From: Novosphingobium meiothermophilum
GTDB lineage: Bacteria; Pseudomonadota; Alphaproteobacteria; Sphingomonadales; Sphingomonadaceae
DNA length: 64,000 bases
NCBI RefSeq assembly: GCF_003171715.1
Contig: NZ_QGHL01000005.1
Location: forward strand, 62,001 to 126,000
Direction: 5' to 3'
A program made the translations under genes and the position numbers. Positions within the stretch are counted from its first letter, which is position 1; each line of letters begins with the position of its first letter. The notes beneath the pieces are model-generated. The model made no database searches. It saw nothing but the letters and a program-made list of their open reading frames with translations, and was not told where the DNA came from. Shown one piece after another: positions 1 through 10,154 of this stretch.

Positions 1-1732
<1,732 letters not shown>

Positions 1733-1740
1733 TCGCAATG

Positions 1741-1793
1741 CCCCTGACCGGCCGCGCGGGGACCATCGTCTCGCGGGCGAGTCCGGTCAGGGG
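1741..1793. repeat. 11-bp inverted repeat between katG and thioredoxin-like gene
   Basis: CCCCTGACCGG at 1741-1751 is matched exactly by CCGGTCAGGGG at 1783-1793, with a 31-base loop. It starts 8 bases after the katG stop and its right arm contains the stop codon of the convergent thioredoxin-like gene. There is no T-run, so an intrinsic terminator in the strict sense is not supported; an mRNA 3'-end stem is the likeliest role. Confidence 0.5.
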
Positions 1794-2608
1794 TGATGAC
1801 GGTCCGTATCGGAAATCGTGCGGATGCCGATATCAAGCTGCACCCGCGTGATTTCACCCATGTGGACTTGCCGAACGTTGCCACCTGCATCGACGAACAG
1901 CGTGGTCGGCAGGGCCTTGGCTCCGGCCCATGCGCCAAGCTGGCCGGAAGGATCGAGCATGACATGGCGCGGATCGAGCTGCTGGCGCCGGAGAAAGGCG
2001 GCAACGGCGGCACCATCCTCACCCTGATCGACCAGCACAATCGCCGCGCGCCTTTCCGATGCCGCAGCGCTTGCCAGCATCGGCAGTTCGCGGCGGCAGG
2101 GCGGGCACCAGGTGGCCCAGAGGTTGATGACAAGCGGCTGCCCGGCAGGAAGGGTCGCCACGCCTGCCGGAACCTGTTCAAGCGCCACGCCCTGCGGCAG
2201 ACGGATCATCGGCCGGTCCTGCCCAATGGCGAGGAAGATCGCCCACAGGCCAGAAAGCAGCCCCAGCACCAGAAGCGCCGCCATGACCGCGCGCTGGCGG
2301 CGCAGACTGGCCACCAGCACCAGAGCCGCACCGGCGACGCCCGCCACCCAGTGCCAGCCGCCAAGCCACGCCTGCAACACCGCAGCAGGATCAAGCGCAT
2401 AGCTTTCACGGTATTGCCAGACATGGCCGATCCGGGCCGAAACGAGGCCGCCGATCACCGCCAGCACCGCCGGATGCCAGGCACGAATGCGCCAGTGCTG
2501 CACGATCCGGTCAATCGCCGCGATGAACCCCGCAATAAGCACGAGCGCAACCAGCCGATCGAGCGCGAGGGCCACCGGGCCAATCTGGATCACGTCTTGC
2601 GGGTTCAT
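1787..2608 (-). CDS. TlpA-like thioredoxin with Lgt-like membrane N-terminus
   Basis: Membrane-anchored thiol-disulfide oxidoreductase of the TlpA/ResA/DsbE type, 273 residues. Residues 15-125 hold about four hydrophobic segments with the stretch GGLVSARIGHV and a following LGGWHW that resembles part of prolipoprotein diacylglyceryl transferase, but it is far too short for a working Lgt. The thioredoxin domain follows from about 135, with the redox motif WCPPC at 167-171 and the cis-Pro of ALPTT at 234. Topology would put the thioredoxin domain in the periplasm, where such proteins reduce apocytochrome c or other Cys pairs. The ATG start is the first one; an FNR/FixK-like box lies 17 bases upstream. 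Convergent with katG, divergent from the peroxiredoxin. Confidence 0.85.
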   Translation of the reverse strand: MNPQDVIQIGPVALALDRLVALVLIAGFIAAIDRIVQHWRIRAWHPAVLAVIGGLVSARIGHVWQYRESYALDPAAVLQAWLGGWHWVAGVAGAALVLVASLRRQRAVMAALLVLGLLSGLWAIFLAIGQDRPMIRLPQGVALEQVPAGVATLPAGQPLVINLWATWCPPCRRELPMLASAAASERRAAIVLVDQGEDGAAVAAFLRRQQLDPRHVMLDPSGQLGAWAGAKALPTTLFVDAGGNVRQVHMGEITRVQLDIGIRTISDTDRHHP

Positions 2609-2625
2609 TTCAGCCTTTTGCGGAA

Positions 2626-2639
2626 CTGATCCAGATCAA
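2626..2639 (-). promoter_or_regulatory. FNR/FixK-like box
   Basis: Read on the minus strand the site is TTGAT-CTGG-ATCAG, 9 of 10 defined bases of the FNR/FixK consensus TTGAT-N4-ATCAA. It sits 17 bases before the start codon of the thioredoxin-like gene and about 190 before the peroxiredoxin start. The position is too close for classical activation of the minus-strand gene, so repression or action on the divergent gene is more plausible. Regulator binding is inference. Confidence 0.45.
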
Positions 2640-2827
2640 CAAAACTTTGCAGCGCCTAGGGCATGAACGATTGCGGCGCAATCTGTCAGCCGCCGCTGCG
2701 TCGGAATCGGCAGAGCGATACCTTGGCCAGATTGCCTTGATCACAATACTTATGTAAATTGAAAAATTGAGCGAAGCGACGGAGAGGGGACAGTGAACGG
2801 CCAACATGCCATGAGCGTCAGAACGCC

Positions 2828-3466
2828 ATGACCGATTTCGTTCCGCTGCGCATCGGTGAAGCCGCGCCGGACTTTCTTGCCCGCTCGACCGAAGGCATGA
2901 TCCGCCTTTCGGACTATCGCGGCCGGTGGCTGGTGTTCTTCTCCCACCCTGGCGATTTCACCCCGGTCTGCACGAGCGAGTTCATCGCCCTGACACAGGC
3001 GTTCAACCGCTTTGAGGACATGGGGTGCAGCCTGCTGGGCCATTCGGTCGACAGCCTGTTTTCGCATCTCGCGTGGCTGCGCGCACTGCATGATGACCTT
3101 GGCATCCGCGTGCCCTTTCCGATCGTCGAGGATCCCAGCCTTGAGATCGCCCGCGCCTATGGCATGGTATCGGCCGAAGCCCACAACGCGGCATCGGTCC
3201 GGGCCGTCTATTTCATCGATCCTGCCGGAATCGTGCGCGCGCTGAACTGGTATCCGCTTGCCGTGGGCCGGTCGGTCGGGGAGATGCTGCGCATCGTCGC
3301 GGCACTCAAGCGCACCGATGATGGCAGTTGCCTTGCCCCTGAAGGCTGGCATCCGGGTGATCCCGTTCTGGCACCGCCCGGCTTCAGCAAGAACGAAGCG
3401 CTTTCCGGCGACAAGGCAACGGCGTGGTTCTATCGCCACATGCCCGATGAAGGCTCGTCGCAATGA
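2828..3466 (+). CDS. Peroxiredoxin, Prx6/AhpC-TSA type
   Basis: Thiol peroxidase that reduces peroxides through a peroxidatic cysteine; cytosolic, no signal peptide. 212 residues. The catalytic motif PGDFTPVCTSE spans 41-51 with the peroxidatic Cys at 48, followed by the arginine-containing strand SVRAVYFID and a Prx6-type C-terminal extension. Cys67 and a later Cys in GSCLAPEGW are present but neither sits in the standard 2-Cys resolving context, so 1-Cys chemistry or an atypical resolving Cys is possible. The stop overlaps the ArsR gene start by four bases (ATGA), so the two are probably co-translated. A 219-base divergent region separates it from the thioredoxin-like gene. Confidence 0.92.
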   Translation: MTDFVPLRIGEAAPDFLARSTEGMIRLSDYRGRWLVFFSHPGDFTPVCTSEFIALTQAFNRFEDMGCSLLGHSVDSLFSHLAWLRALHDDLGIRVPFPIVEDPSLEIARAYGMVSAEAHNAASVRAVYFIDPAGIVRALNWYPLAVGRSVGEMLRIVAALKRTDDGSCLAPEGWHPGDPVLAPPGFSKNEALSGDKATAWFYRHMPDEGSSQ

Positions 3467-3867
3467 CCGCCGATCCCGCCGTGCGCGATGCCGGAACGAT
3501 CGAGGAGCAGGCAGAGCTTCTGCGCATTCTGGGCCATCCGCTGCGCCTTGCCGTGCTGCGGGAACTGACGGGCGGGGAACGCGCGGTCGGCGCGATAGCC
3601 GAACGCACCGGGCTGGGCCTTTCGGTGCTCAGCCAGCAGCTTGCGATCCTGCGCAAGGCGGCGCTGGTATCGGCGCGGCGCGAGGCAAAACAGGTGTTCT
3701 ACCGCATCGATCCCGCCCGGATGGCGCAGGCCGCTGCGCTCATCGCCACGCTTGTTCCTGCGCCGGATCATGCTGCCGAAGCCGCGGCCGCGCCTGTCCT
3801 GCCGATTGCGCGGCTGGGCGCGGCCATGTTTGCACAGGTCACGCGCGCACCGTCTCCGGCGCGATGA
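3463..3867 (+). CDS. ArsR-family winged-helix regulator without cysteines
   Basis: 134-residue DNA-binding repressor of the ArsR/SmtB fold. Residues 16-95 give the winged helix: LRILGHPLRLAVLREL, then helix-turn-helix GLSVLSQQLAILRKAALV and the wing RREAKQVFYRI. It has no cysteine at all, so neither the ELCV metal site nor the two-Cys persulfide/peroxide switch of BigR/SqrR-type relatives can exist; the effector is unknown. A low-complexity Ala/Pro tail follows. It is translationally coupled to the peroxiredoxin and its last 29 bases overlap convergently with cydC. By position it is the prime candidate to control the peroxiredoxin and cyd genes. Confidence 0.88.
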   Translation: MTADPAVRDAGTIEEQAELLRILGHPLRLAVLRELTGGERAVGAIAERTGLGLSVLSQQLAILRKAALVSARREAKQVFYRIDPARMAQAAALIATLVPAPDHAAEAAAAPVLPIARLGAAMFAQVTRAPSPAR

Positions 3868-5458
3868 CCAAGCGACGCTGCGCCAGCCCATGCAGGCCGG
3901 TGCGGTGGCTGACGAGGACGAGACCGCTGCCGGTCTCATCCAGCCAGTGGCGCAGGCGGCTGCACAGTTCCCGTTCCGTTTCAGCGTCCAACCCCTCGCT
4001 CGGCTCGTCAAGCACGAGCCATGGCCTGCGCGCCAGCAGGGCGCGGGCAAGCGAGAGCCGCTTGCGCTCGCCGCCGGAAAGACGCGCGCCGTCCTCGCCC
4101 AGCCACTGATAGAGGCCCTGCGGCAGAGCGCGCACCGTCTGCGCAAGGCACGCGGTTTCCAGCGCCTGCCACATGTCCGCCTCGTTCAGCCCCGCGCGGG
4201 CAAGGCGAAGGTTGTCGGCCACGGTGCCCGCAATCAGCGCGGCATCCTGCGGCGCGTGGGCAAAGAGCGGGCGCAAGGCTTCAAGGCCCAGTGCGCGCAC
4301 AGCCTGCCCGCCGATTTCAAGCCGCTCCGGCGCATCATCGCGCAAGCCCGCCAGTGTGCCGAGCAAGCGCGATTTGCCAGAACCGGAAGAGCCATCGATC
4401 AGGATGCGGTCGCCAGGGGCCAGCACATGCCGCGTTCCGGCAATCGCAATCACGATCTCCCTTGCCGCAAGGCCCTCCGCCCCCGCGCCGCGCCGCGCCG
4501 GCAGTGCGGCGAGCGTCTCAAGCCGCTCAAGCGCGTCGCCCACGCGCAGCCGCTCCATGTCGGTGCGCGACAGTGCCGAGATGCCTTCTGCCGCCGCCGC
4601 ACCGGCAAGGCCAGCCAGCGCCGCCAGCGCCGGTCCGCTTCCCGCCAGCGCCAGCACCAGCGCCGCGCTGGCGCCGGAAAGCACCACCTGCGTTGCCAGC
4701 ACCAGCGCCTCACCCCGGACAATCGCCAGCCGGGCGCGCTCCAGCGCCTGCACGTCCGGCTCCAGCGCCGCAAGGATGCGCGGCTCCAGCCCGTAGGCGG
4801 CAATCTCGCCCGGACAGGCGGCATAGGCAGCATAATCGGCCTTCAGACGGCCCAGCGTGGCAGCATGATCCTGCCTTGGCCCGGCCAGCAACCGCGGCGC
4901 CAGAGCCAGCGAGGCAAGGCGCATCACCGCAAGGCCCGACAGCAGCGCAAGGGCCGAAGCCCAGCCCGCCAGCAGGCTTGCGCCAAGCCCGGCCAGCGCC
5001 GCGGCAATCGCCGCAGGCCGGGTCACCCGCCGCACCACGCTGTCCTCCAGCGCATCGACATCGGAGCCAAGCCTTGCGGCTGCTTCCCCCGCAGAGAGGC
5101 CCAGTGCGAGCCTTGCTTCGGCACCGGCTGCCTGCGCGAACAGTGCCGGGCGCAGATCGGCAAGAGCAAACAGGGCGGCACGGTGCGACAGCAGCCGTTC
5201 GCCATAGCGGCCCAGCGTGCGGGCAATCGCCATGGCGCGAATGCCCGCACTGGGCAGGAGATAGTTGAACGCCTGAACCGCGGCGATGCCGCTGGCCCCC
5301 GCCATGGCCGCGCCCGTCAGGAACCAGCCTGAAAGACCCAGCAGGGCAACGCCCGCCACCGCCGCCATAACCGCCAGCGCAATGGCAAGCCTTGTCGTCC
5401 GGCGCTGCCTGAGCGCGGCCTTGCCCAGCATCTGCTCGATCTTCATCTGCGCCGTCAT
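3839..5458 (-). CDS. cydC: CydC, ABC exporter subunit for cytochrome bd assembly
   Basis: One half of the heterodimeric CydDC ABC exporter, which exports glutathione/cysteine or handles haem and is needed to assemble cytochrome bd. 539 residues: hydrophobic membrane domain over about 20-290, then an ATPase domain with Walker A GSSGSGKS at 356-363, signature LSGGERKR at 460-467 and Walker B LVLDEPSEGLD from 481. The start ATG overlaps the cydD stop by four bases, so cydD-cydC is one operon. The 3' end overlaps the convergent ArsR gene by 29 bases. Assignment as CydC rather than CydD rests on gene order and on the second position in the pair. Confidence 0.93.
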   Translation of the reverse strand: MTAQMKIEQMLGKAALRQRRTTRLAIALAVMAAVAGVALLGLSGWFLTGAAMAGASGIAAVQAFNYLLPSAGIRAMAIARTLGRYGERLLSHRAALFALADLRPALFAQAAGAEARLALGLSAGEAAARLGSDVDALEDSVVRRVTRPAAIAAALAGLGASLLAGWASALALLSGLAVMRLASLALAPRLLAGPRQDHAATLGRLKADYAAYAACPGEIAAYGLEPRILAALEPDVQALERARLAIVRGEALVLATQVVLSGASAALVLALAGSGPALAALAGLAGAAAAEGISALSRTDMERLRVGDALERLETLAALPARRGAGAEGLAAREIVIAIAGTRHVLAPGDRILIDGSSGSGKSRLLGTLAGLRDDAPERLEIGGQAVRALGLEALRPLFAHAPQDAALIAGTVADNLRLARAGLNEADMWQALETACLAQTVRALPQGLYQWLGEDGARLSGGERKRLSLARALLARRPWLVLDEPSEGLDAETERELCSRLRHWLDETGSGLVLVSHRTGLHGLAQRRLVIAPETVRA

Positions 5459-7125
5459 GCCATCACCACGCGGCTTGCGGCGCGTGCAATCAGCGCCGGA
5501 TCATGGGTTGCGGCAACGATCAGCCGGGTCTGCGCCACCCGAACGAGCAGGTCCGCCATGGCGGCTCCTGTCGCCGCGTCCAGATCGGCGGTCGGCTCAT
5601 CCAGCAGCAGGACCGGCCTGCCGCTGGCGATGGCCCGCACCACGCCGATCCGCCTGCGCTCGCCGCCGGAAAGGCCGGAACCGCGCGCATCGATGCGCAG
5701 ATCGTGGCCCCGGCGCGAAAGCACGGCATCCAGCCCGCTGGCTGCAAGGATCGGCGCAAGATCGGCGGCAGGTGCAGCGCCGCCTTCGCCAAGGCGCAGA
5801 TTCTCGTCGAGCGTGCCGGGCAGCAGCAGGGGGCGTTGCCCTGCCCAGCCGACAAGCGGCAGCAATTCAGGGCCGGACACGACCTTCCCATCCAGCATGA
5901 TCCTGCCCCCCGCCACCGGCGCCAGGCCAAGCAAGCCGTGCAGCAGCGAGGATTTTCCCGTGCCGCTTTCCCCGGTCACGACATGCAGCCCCGGCCCATG
6001 CCAATCGGCATCGACCGGGCCGATGCGGCTACCGTCGGGATAGGCAATGACAAGGCCACCAGCAGCAAGGCCCCCAACAGCGCGGCTGCCAATCTGCCCG
6101 CCCGCTGTGCAGGCGTGGCCCGCAGCGTTCGGGCGCGCGGGCATTGCGGCGGCCTCTTCCAGCGCGGCATTCATGCTGCGCTGTGCAGCCTCGCCTTGCT
6201 GCTTGTCGTGATAGGCCGCAGCAAGGCGGCGCATGCCGAGATAGAACTCCGGCGCCAATGCCAGCGCGAAGAAGGCTTCGCCAAGCGTGAGATGTTCAGG
6301 CGCGGGGAACGGCAAAAGCCCCAGCAGCGAGAACCCGCAATAGACCGCCACCAGCGCAACCGCCAGCGCGGCGAAGAACTCCAGCATCGCGCTGGATACG
6401 AAAGCGATCCTCAGAACCTGCATGGTGCGCGCGGCCACATCGCGCGCGGCCTCGCCGATCTGCCGGGTCACGCGGTCTTCGGCCGCAAAGGCAAGGATGA
6501 CCGGCAGCGCCGCCACGCGGTCAACGAACAGGCCCGACATGCGCGAAAGGGCAGCAAACTGGCGGTCGGCCTCGGCCTTTCCGGCCAGCCCGGCAAGGAT
6601 CATCCCTGCGCCGAACGGCACGAGGGTGAGCAGGAGGATCAGCGCCGAGAACCAGCTTGCCAGCGCAACCGCCGCCGCAACCAGGAGGGCGCAAACCGCT
6701 GCGGCCTGCCGCAGGGGCTGAAAGCGGGCGACCAGCCCCTCAAACGCCTCGACATCATCGATCGCCACGCGCAAGTCCTCGCCCACGAGGCGGCCGCGCA
6801 GCAGCCTTCCGGGCAGGAGCGCCGTCACCAGCCGGTTGCGCCACGCCGCCTTGGCCTGCGCCGCCGCGCGATGGCCCGCCATCAAGGCCCCGGCCTGCGC
6901 CGCTGCCCGCACCAGCGCGCCAAGCCCCATGCCAGCAAGCAAAGGCCAGGCGCGCCTGCCCTCGGCCAGTGCCGCGATGAACCCGGCCAGACCGGCAGCA
7001 AAAAGGATTGCGCCCGCCGTGTCACCAAGCCACCACAATGCGGCGGCATGGCGGTTTGGGCGAGGGGCACGAAGGCCGCGTCCGGACAGGTCCGGGGCAT
7101 CAGCGAAATCGGCTGGGGGAGGCAT
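5455..7125 (-). CDS. cydD: CydD, ABC exporter subunit for cytochrome bd assembly
   Basis: First subunit of the CydDC exporter. With the ATG at 7125 the protein has 556 residues; an open frame runs back to a TTG at 7152, but the ATG has an AAGG ribosome site at good distance and the cydA promoter overlaps the longer version. N-terminal membrane domain, then ATPase with Walker A GESGTGKSS, signature LSGGERRR and Walker B VLLLDEPTADLD. Divergent from cydABX across a short shared regulatory region, which makes joint control of the exporter and the oxidase likely. Confidence 0.93.
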   Translation of the reverse strand: MPPPADFADAPDLSGRGLRAPRPNRHAAALWWLGDTAGAILFAAGLAGFIAALAEGRRAWPLLAGMGLGALVRAAAQAGALMAGHRAAAQAKAAWRNRLVTALLPGRLLRGRLVGEDLRVAIDDVEAFEGLVARFQPLRQAAAVCALLVAAAVALASWFSALILLLTLVPFGAGMILAGLAGKAEADRQFAALSRMSGLFVDRVAALPVILAFAAEDRVTRQIGEAARDVAARTMQVLRIAFVSSAMLEFFAALAVALVAVYCGFSLLGLLPFPAPEHLTLGEAFFALALAPEFYLGMRRLAAAYHDKQQGEAAQRSMNAALEEAAAMPARPNAAGHACTAGGQIGSRAVGGLAAGGLVIAYPDGSRIGPVDADWHGPGLHVVTGESGTGKSSLLHGLLGLAPVAGGRIMLDGKVVSGPELLPLVGWAGQRPLLLPGTLDENLRLGEGGAAPAADLAPILAASGLDAVLSRRGHDLRIDARGSGLSGGERRRIGVVRAIASGRPVLLLDEPTADLDAATGAAMADLLVRVAQTRLIVAATHDPALIARAASRVVMA

Positions 7126-7144
7126 TGGCGCCTTCAAAGCGTGA

Positions 7145-7191
7145 TTGACCAAATCATCATATTAGCATATTCGAAAACTGACTAATCGAAT
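7145..7191 (+). promoter_or_regulatory. Candidate cydA promoter with overlapping inverted-repeat operator
   Basis: A -35-like TTGACC (7145-7150) is followed after 17 bases by TATTCG (7168-7173). Overlapping the -10 is a perfect inverted repeat ATTCGA-N11-TCGAAT (7169-7191), about 90 bases before the cydA start codon and some 45 before cydD. A site of this size over the -10 fits a dimeric winged-helix repressor. That the neighbouring ArsR protein binds it is inference. Confidence 0.45.
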
Positions 7192-7280
7192 GAACGATCC
7201 GAGTCGAGTCCCGTCTGCCGCAGACCGGCGGGGATGCAGGAAACCATGGCGGCACCGGTCCGCCATCAGGAGTGTGCGTT

Positions 7281-8864
7281 ATGGATATGGCTGTTGTCGA
7301 GCTTGGTCGGCTCCAGTTTGCGCTTACCGCGATGTATCACTTCCTCTTCGTGCCGCTGACCCTCGGCCTGTCGTTCCTGCTGGTCATCATGGAAAGCATC
7401 TATGTGATGACCGGCCGGGAAATCTGGCGGACGATCACGCGGTTCTGGGGCAAGCTCTTCGGCATCAACTTCGTGCTTGGCGTTGCCACCGGCATCACCA
7501 TGGAGTTCGAGTTCGGCACCAACTGGGCCTATTACGCGCACTATGTGGGCGACATCTTCGGCGCGCCGCTGGCGATCGAAGGGCTGATGGCCTTCTTCCT
7601 CGAAGCGACCTTCGTGGGGCTGATGTTCTTCGGCTGGGACCGCCTTTCCAAGGTTGCGCACCTTGCCGTCACGTTCCTCGTCGCGCTCGGCTCGAACCTT
7701 TCGGCATTGTGGATCCTGATCGCCAACGGCTGGATGCAGAACCCGGTGGGCGCACGTTTCAATCCTGAAACCATGCGCATGGAAGTGACCGATTTCTACT
7801 CGGTGCTGTTCAACCCGGTGGCGCAGGCCAAGTTCGTCCACACCGTCAGCGCAGGGTATGTCGCGGCCTCGGTTTTCGTCATGGGCGTTTCGGCGTGGTA
7901 TCTGCTCAAGGGCAAGTGGACCAACGTGGCGCGCCGTTCCATGATGGTGGCATCGGCCTTCGGTCTTGCCGCCTCGCTCTCGGTCGTCGTGCTGGGCGAT
8001 GAATCCGGCTATGCGCTGACCGACAACCAGAAGATGAAGCTCGCCGCCATCGAGGCGATGTGGCACACCGAGGAAGCGCCTGCGGGCCTCTCGATCTTCG
8101 GCATTCCGGATCTGGAAGCGCAGAAGACACATTACGAAGTGAAGATCCCCTATGTGCTGGGCCTCATTTCCACCCGCAGCCTGACCGGCGAGGTCATGGG
8201 CATCAACGAACTGGTGCTGAAGGCCGATGAACGCATTCGCAGCGGCATCATCGCCTATGACGCGGTCGAGAAGCTGAAGGTCAACCGCACCGACATGGCC
8301 GCGCGCGAACAGTTCGAGCGGCACAAGGCCGATCTTGGCTATGCCATGTTGCTGAAGCGCCACGTGGCCGATCCGCGTGCCGCCACCGACCAGCAGATCA
8401 TGCAGGCCGCGAAAGACACGATTCCCAATGTCCCGGTCATGTTCTGGCTGTTCCGCATCATGGCGGGGCTGGGCTTCTTCTTCATCGCCTTCTTCGCGAT
8501 GGCGTTCTGGTGCGCTTCGGCCTGCCAGTTCAACAAGCGCTGGTTCCTGAAGATCGCGGTCGCCATCATGCCGCTACCGTGGATTGCCATCGAGTTCGGC
8601 TGGATGCTGGCCGAAATCGGGCGCCAGCCATGGGCGGTGGAAGGGGTTCTTCCCACTTTCCTTGCCGCCTCCTCGCTGACCATGGGGCAGATCTGGGCGA
8701 CGATCATCGGCTTCACCCTGCTCTATGGCGCGCTGGCGCTCATCGAAGTGCGGCTGATGATCGCCATGATCCGCAAGGGTCCCGTCGAGCATCACGAACC
8801 CGCCCCTGCCGCTTCCGGCAGCAGCTATGCCGACCGGGGCTACACCGCGATGCCCGCGGAATAA
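7281..8864 (+). CDS. cydA: Cytochrome bd ubiquinol oxidase subunit I
   Basis: Membrane subunit of cytochrome bd that carries the haems and oxidises quinol; high-affinity terminal oxidase used at low oxygen or under stress. Start taken at the ATG at 7281, where AGGAG lies 7 bases upstream, giving 527 residues; a GTG nine bases earlier also fits the frame. Haem ligands expected from the family are visible: His20 in TAMYHFLF and His187 in KFVHTVSAGYV. The quinol-site signature GRQPW is at about 447-451. Multiple membrane helices. First gene of cydABX, 14 bases before cydB. Confidence 0.98.
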   Translation: MDMAVVELGRLQFALTAMYHFLFVPLTLGLSFLLVIMESIYVMTGREIWRTITRFWGKLFGINFVLGVATGITMEFEFGTNWAYYAHYVGDIFGAPLAIEGLMAFFLEATFVGLMFFGWDRLSKVAHLAVTFLVALGSNLSALWILIANGWMQNPVGARFNPETMRMEVTDFYSVLFNPVAQAKFVHTVSAGYVAASVFVMGVSAWYLLKGKWTNVARRSMMVASAFGLAASLSVVVLGDESGYALTDNQKMKLAAIEAMWHTEEAPAGLSIFGIPDLEAQKTHYEVKIPYVLGLISTRSLTGEVMGINELVLKADERIRSGIIAYDAVEKLKVNRTDMAAREQFERHKADLGYAMLLKRHVADPRAATDQQIMQAAKDTIPNVPVMFWLFRIMAGLGFFFIAFFAMAFWCASACQFNKRWFLKIAVAIMPLPWIAIEFGWMLAEIGRQPWAVEGVLPTFLAASSLTMGQIWATIIGFTLLYGALALIEVRLMIAMIRKGPVEHHEPAPAASGSSYADRGYTAMPAE

Positions 8865-8878
8865 GGGAAGAACAGGAA

Positions 8879-10027
8879 ATGGAAATCCCTCTCGACTACG
8901 AAACCCTGCGGGTCATCTGGTGGGGCCTGATGGGCACGCTGCTGATCGGCTTTGCCCTGACAGATGGCTATGATCTGGGGGTCGCTGCGCTGATGCCCTT
9001 CATTGGCAAGACCGATGAGGAACGCCGCATGGCGATCAACGCCATCGCGCCGCACTGGGAAGGCCATCAGGTGTGGTTCATCCTTGGCGGCGGGGCGATC
9101 TTCGCGGCATGGCCCTTTGTCTATGCGGTCAGCTTCTCCGGCTTCTACCTTGCCATGTTCCTTGTGCTGGCCGCGCTGATCCTGCGCCCGGTGGCCTTCA
9201 AGTATCGCTCGAAGCACGCCGATCCGGCATGGCGCGCGCGCTGGGACTGGGCCTTGTTCATCGGCGGCTTCGTGCCCGCGCTGGTCTTCGGGGTGGCCGT
9301 GGGCAATGTCCTGCAAGGCGTGCCGTTCCGCCTCGACAGCGATCTGCGCAGCTTCTACGAAGGCTCGCTGATTGGCCTGTTCTCGCCTTTCGCGGTGATG
9401 GCCGGGCTGCTCTCGCTGGCCATGATCGTGATGCACGGTGCGGGCTTTCTTTCGGTCAAGATCGAACAGGGCCCGGTGCTTGAACGCGCGCGCAGGATCG
9501 GCAGCATCGCCGCCATCGCCAGCGTGATCCTTTTCGCGGCGGGCGGCCTGTGGGTTGCCAACGGCGCCATGGGCTTTCGGCTTGAAGGCGCGGTCGATCC
9601 GTCCGGCCCATCCAACCCCCTGCTGGTCAAGGCCGTGGCCGCGCCCGGCGCATGGCTCGACAACTACGCGCGCCATCCGCTGCTCGCTCTCGCCCCGCTG
9701 CTGGGGCTGGCAGGGCCGCTGCTCGCCCTCGTGGGCATCCGCAGCCGCAACCATGTGTTGAACCTTGCCGGGTCATCACTGGCCACGGTGGGTATCATCG
9801 CCACGGTCGGCCTTTCGATGTTCCCCTTCATCCTGCCCAGCTCGATCGATCCGCAATCGAGCCTCACGGCATGGAACGCTTCGTCCAGCCACCTGACGCT
9901 GTGGATCATGCTGCTTGTCACGCTGATCTTCCTGCCGATCGTGCTGGCCTACACGGCATGGGTGATGAAGGTTCTGTTCGGCCGGATCGGTTTGCGCGAT
10001 GTGCGCACCAATCCTGATTTCTACTGA
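8879..10027 (+). CDS. cydB: Cytochrome bd ubiquinol oxidase subunit II
   Basis: Second large membrane subunit of cytochrome bd, 382 residues. The ATG at 8879 is preceded by AGGAA and begins MEIPLDYETLRVIWWGLMG; the family-typical TDGYDLGVAALMPF, the segment HWEGHQVWFILGGGAIFAAWP and the C-terminal Tyr/Trp-rich helix are all present. The open frame extends upstream inside cydA, but the family N-terminus decides this start. cydX follows after 16 bases. Confidence 0.98.
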   Translation: MEIPLDYETLRVIWWGLMGTLLIGFALTDGYDLGVAALMPFIGKTDEERRMAINAIAPHWEGHQVWFILGGGAIFAAWPFVYAVSFSGFYLAMFLVLAALILRPVAFKYRSKHADPAWRARWDWALFIGGFVPALVFGVAVGNVLQGVPFRLDSDLRSFYEGSLIGLFSPFAVMAGLLSLAMIVMHGAGFLSVKIEQGPVLERARRIGSIAAIASVILFAAGGLWVANGAMGFRLEGAVDPSGPSNPLLVKAVAAPGAWLDNYARHPLLALAPLLGLAGPLLALVGIRSRNHVLNLAGSSLATVGIIATVGLSMFPFILPSSIDPQSSLTAWNASSSHLTLWIMLLVTLIFLPIVLAYTAWVMKVLFGRIGLRDVRTNPDFY

Positions 10028-10043
10028 TCCAGGAGCGGGAACG

Positions 10044-10154
10044 ATGTGGTATTTTTCGTGGATACTCGGCCTTGGCCTTGCGCTGGCATTCGGCATCATC
10101 AACGGCATGTGGCACGAATTCCAGTCTCCGCTGGATGAGGATCCCAACCTGTGA
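10044..10154 (+). CDS. cydX: CydX, small subunit of cytochrome bd
   Basis: 36-residue single-pass membrane protein beginning MWYFSWILGLGLALAFGI, with the family-typical early W/YxxW and a Glu after the membrane helix (GMWHEF). CydX stabilises the haem groups of the CydAB complex. An AGGAG ribosome site (10031-10035) lies 8 bases before the ATG. Its stop overlaps the GTG start of the next gene by four bases, so the haem lipoprotein is translationally coupled to the oxidase. Confidence 0.93.
   Translation: MWYFSWILGLGLALAFGIINGMWHEFQSPLDEDPNL

Noticed and set aside
2737..2750. Second FNR box (TTGATCACAATACT)
   Set aside because: Only the left half matches the consensus.
3641..7185. Long plus-strand frames across cydC and cydD
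   Set aside because: Composition shadows; cydC and cydD have complete ABC motifs on the minus strand.
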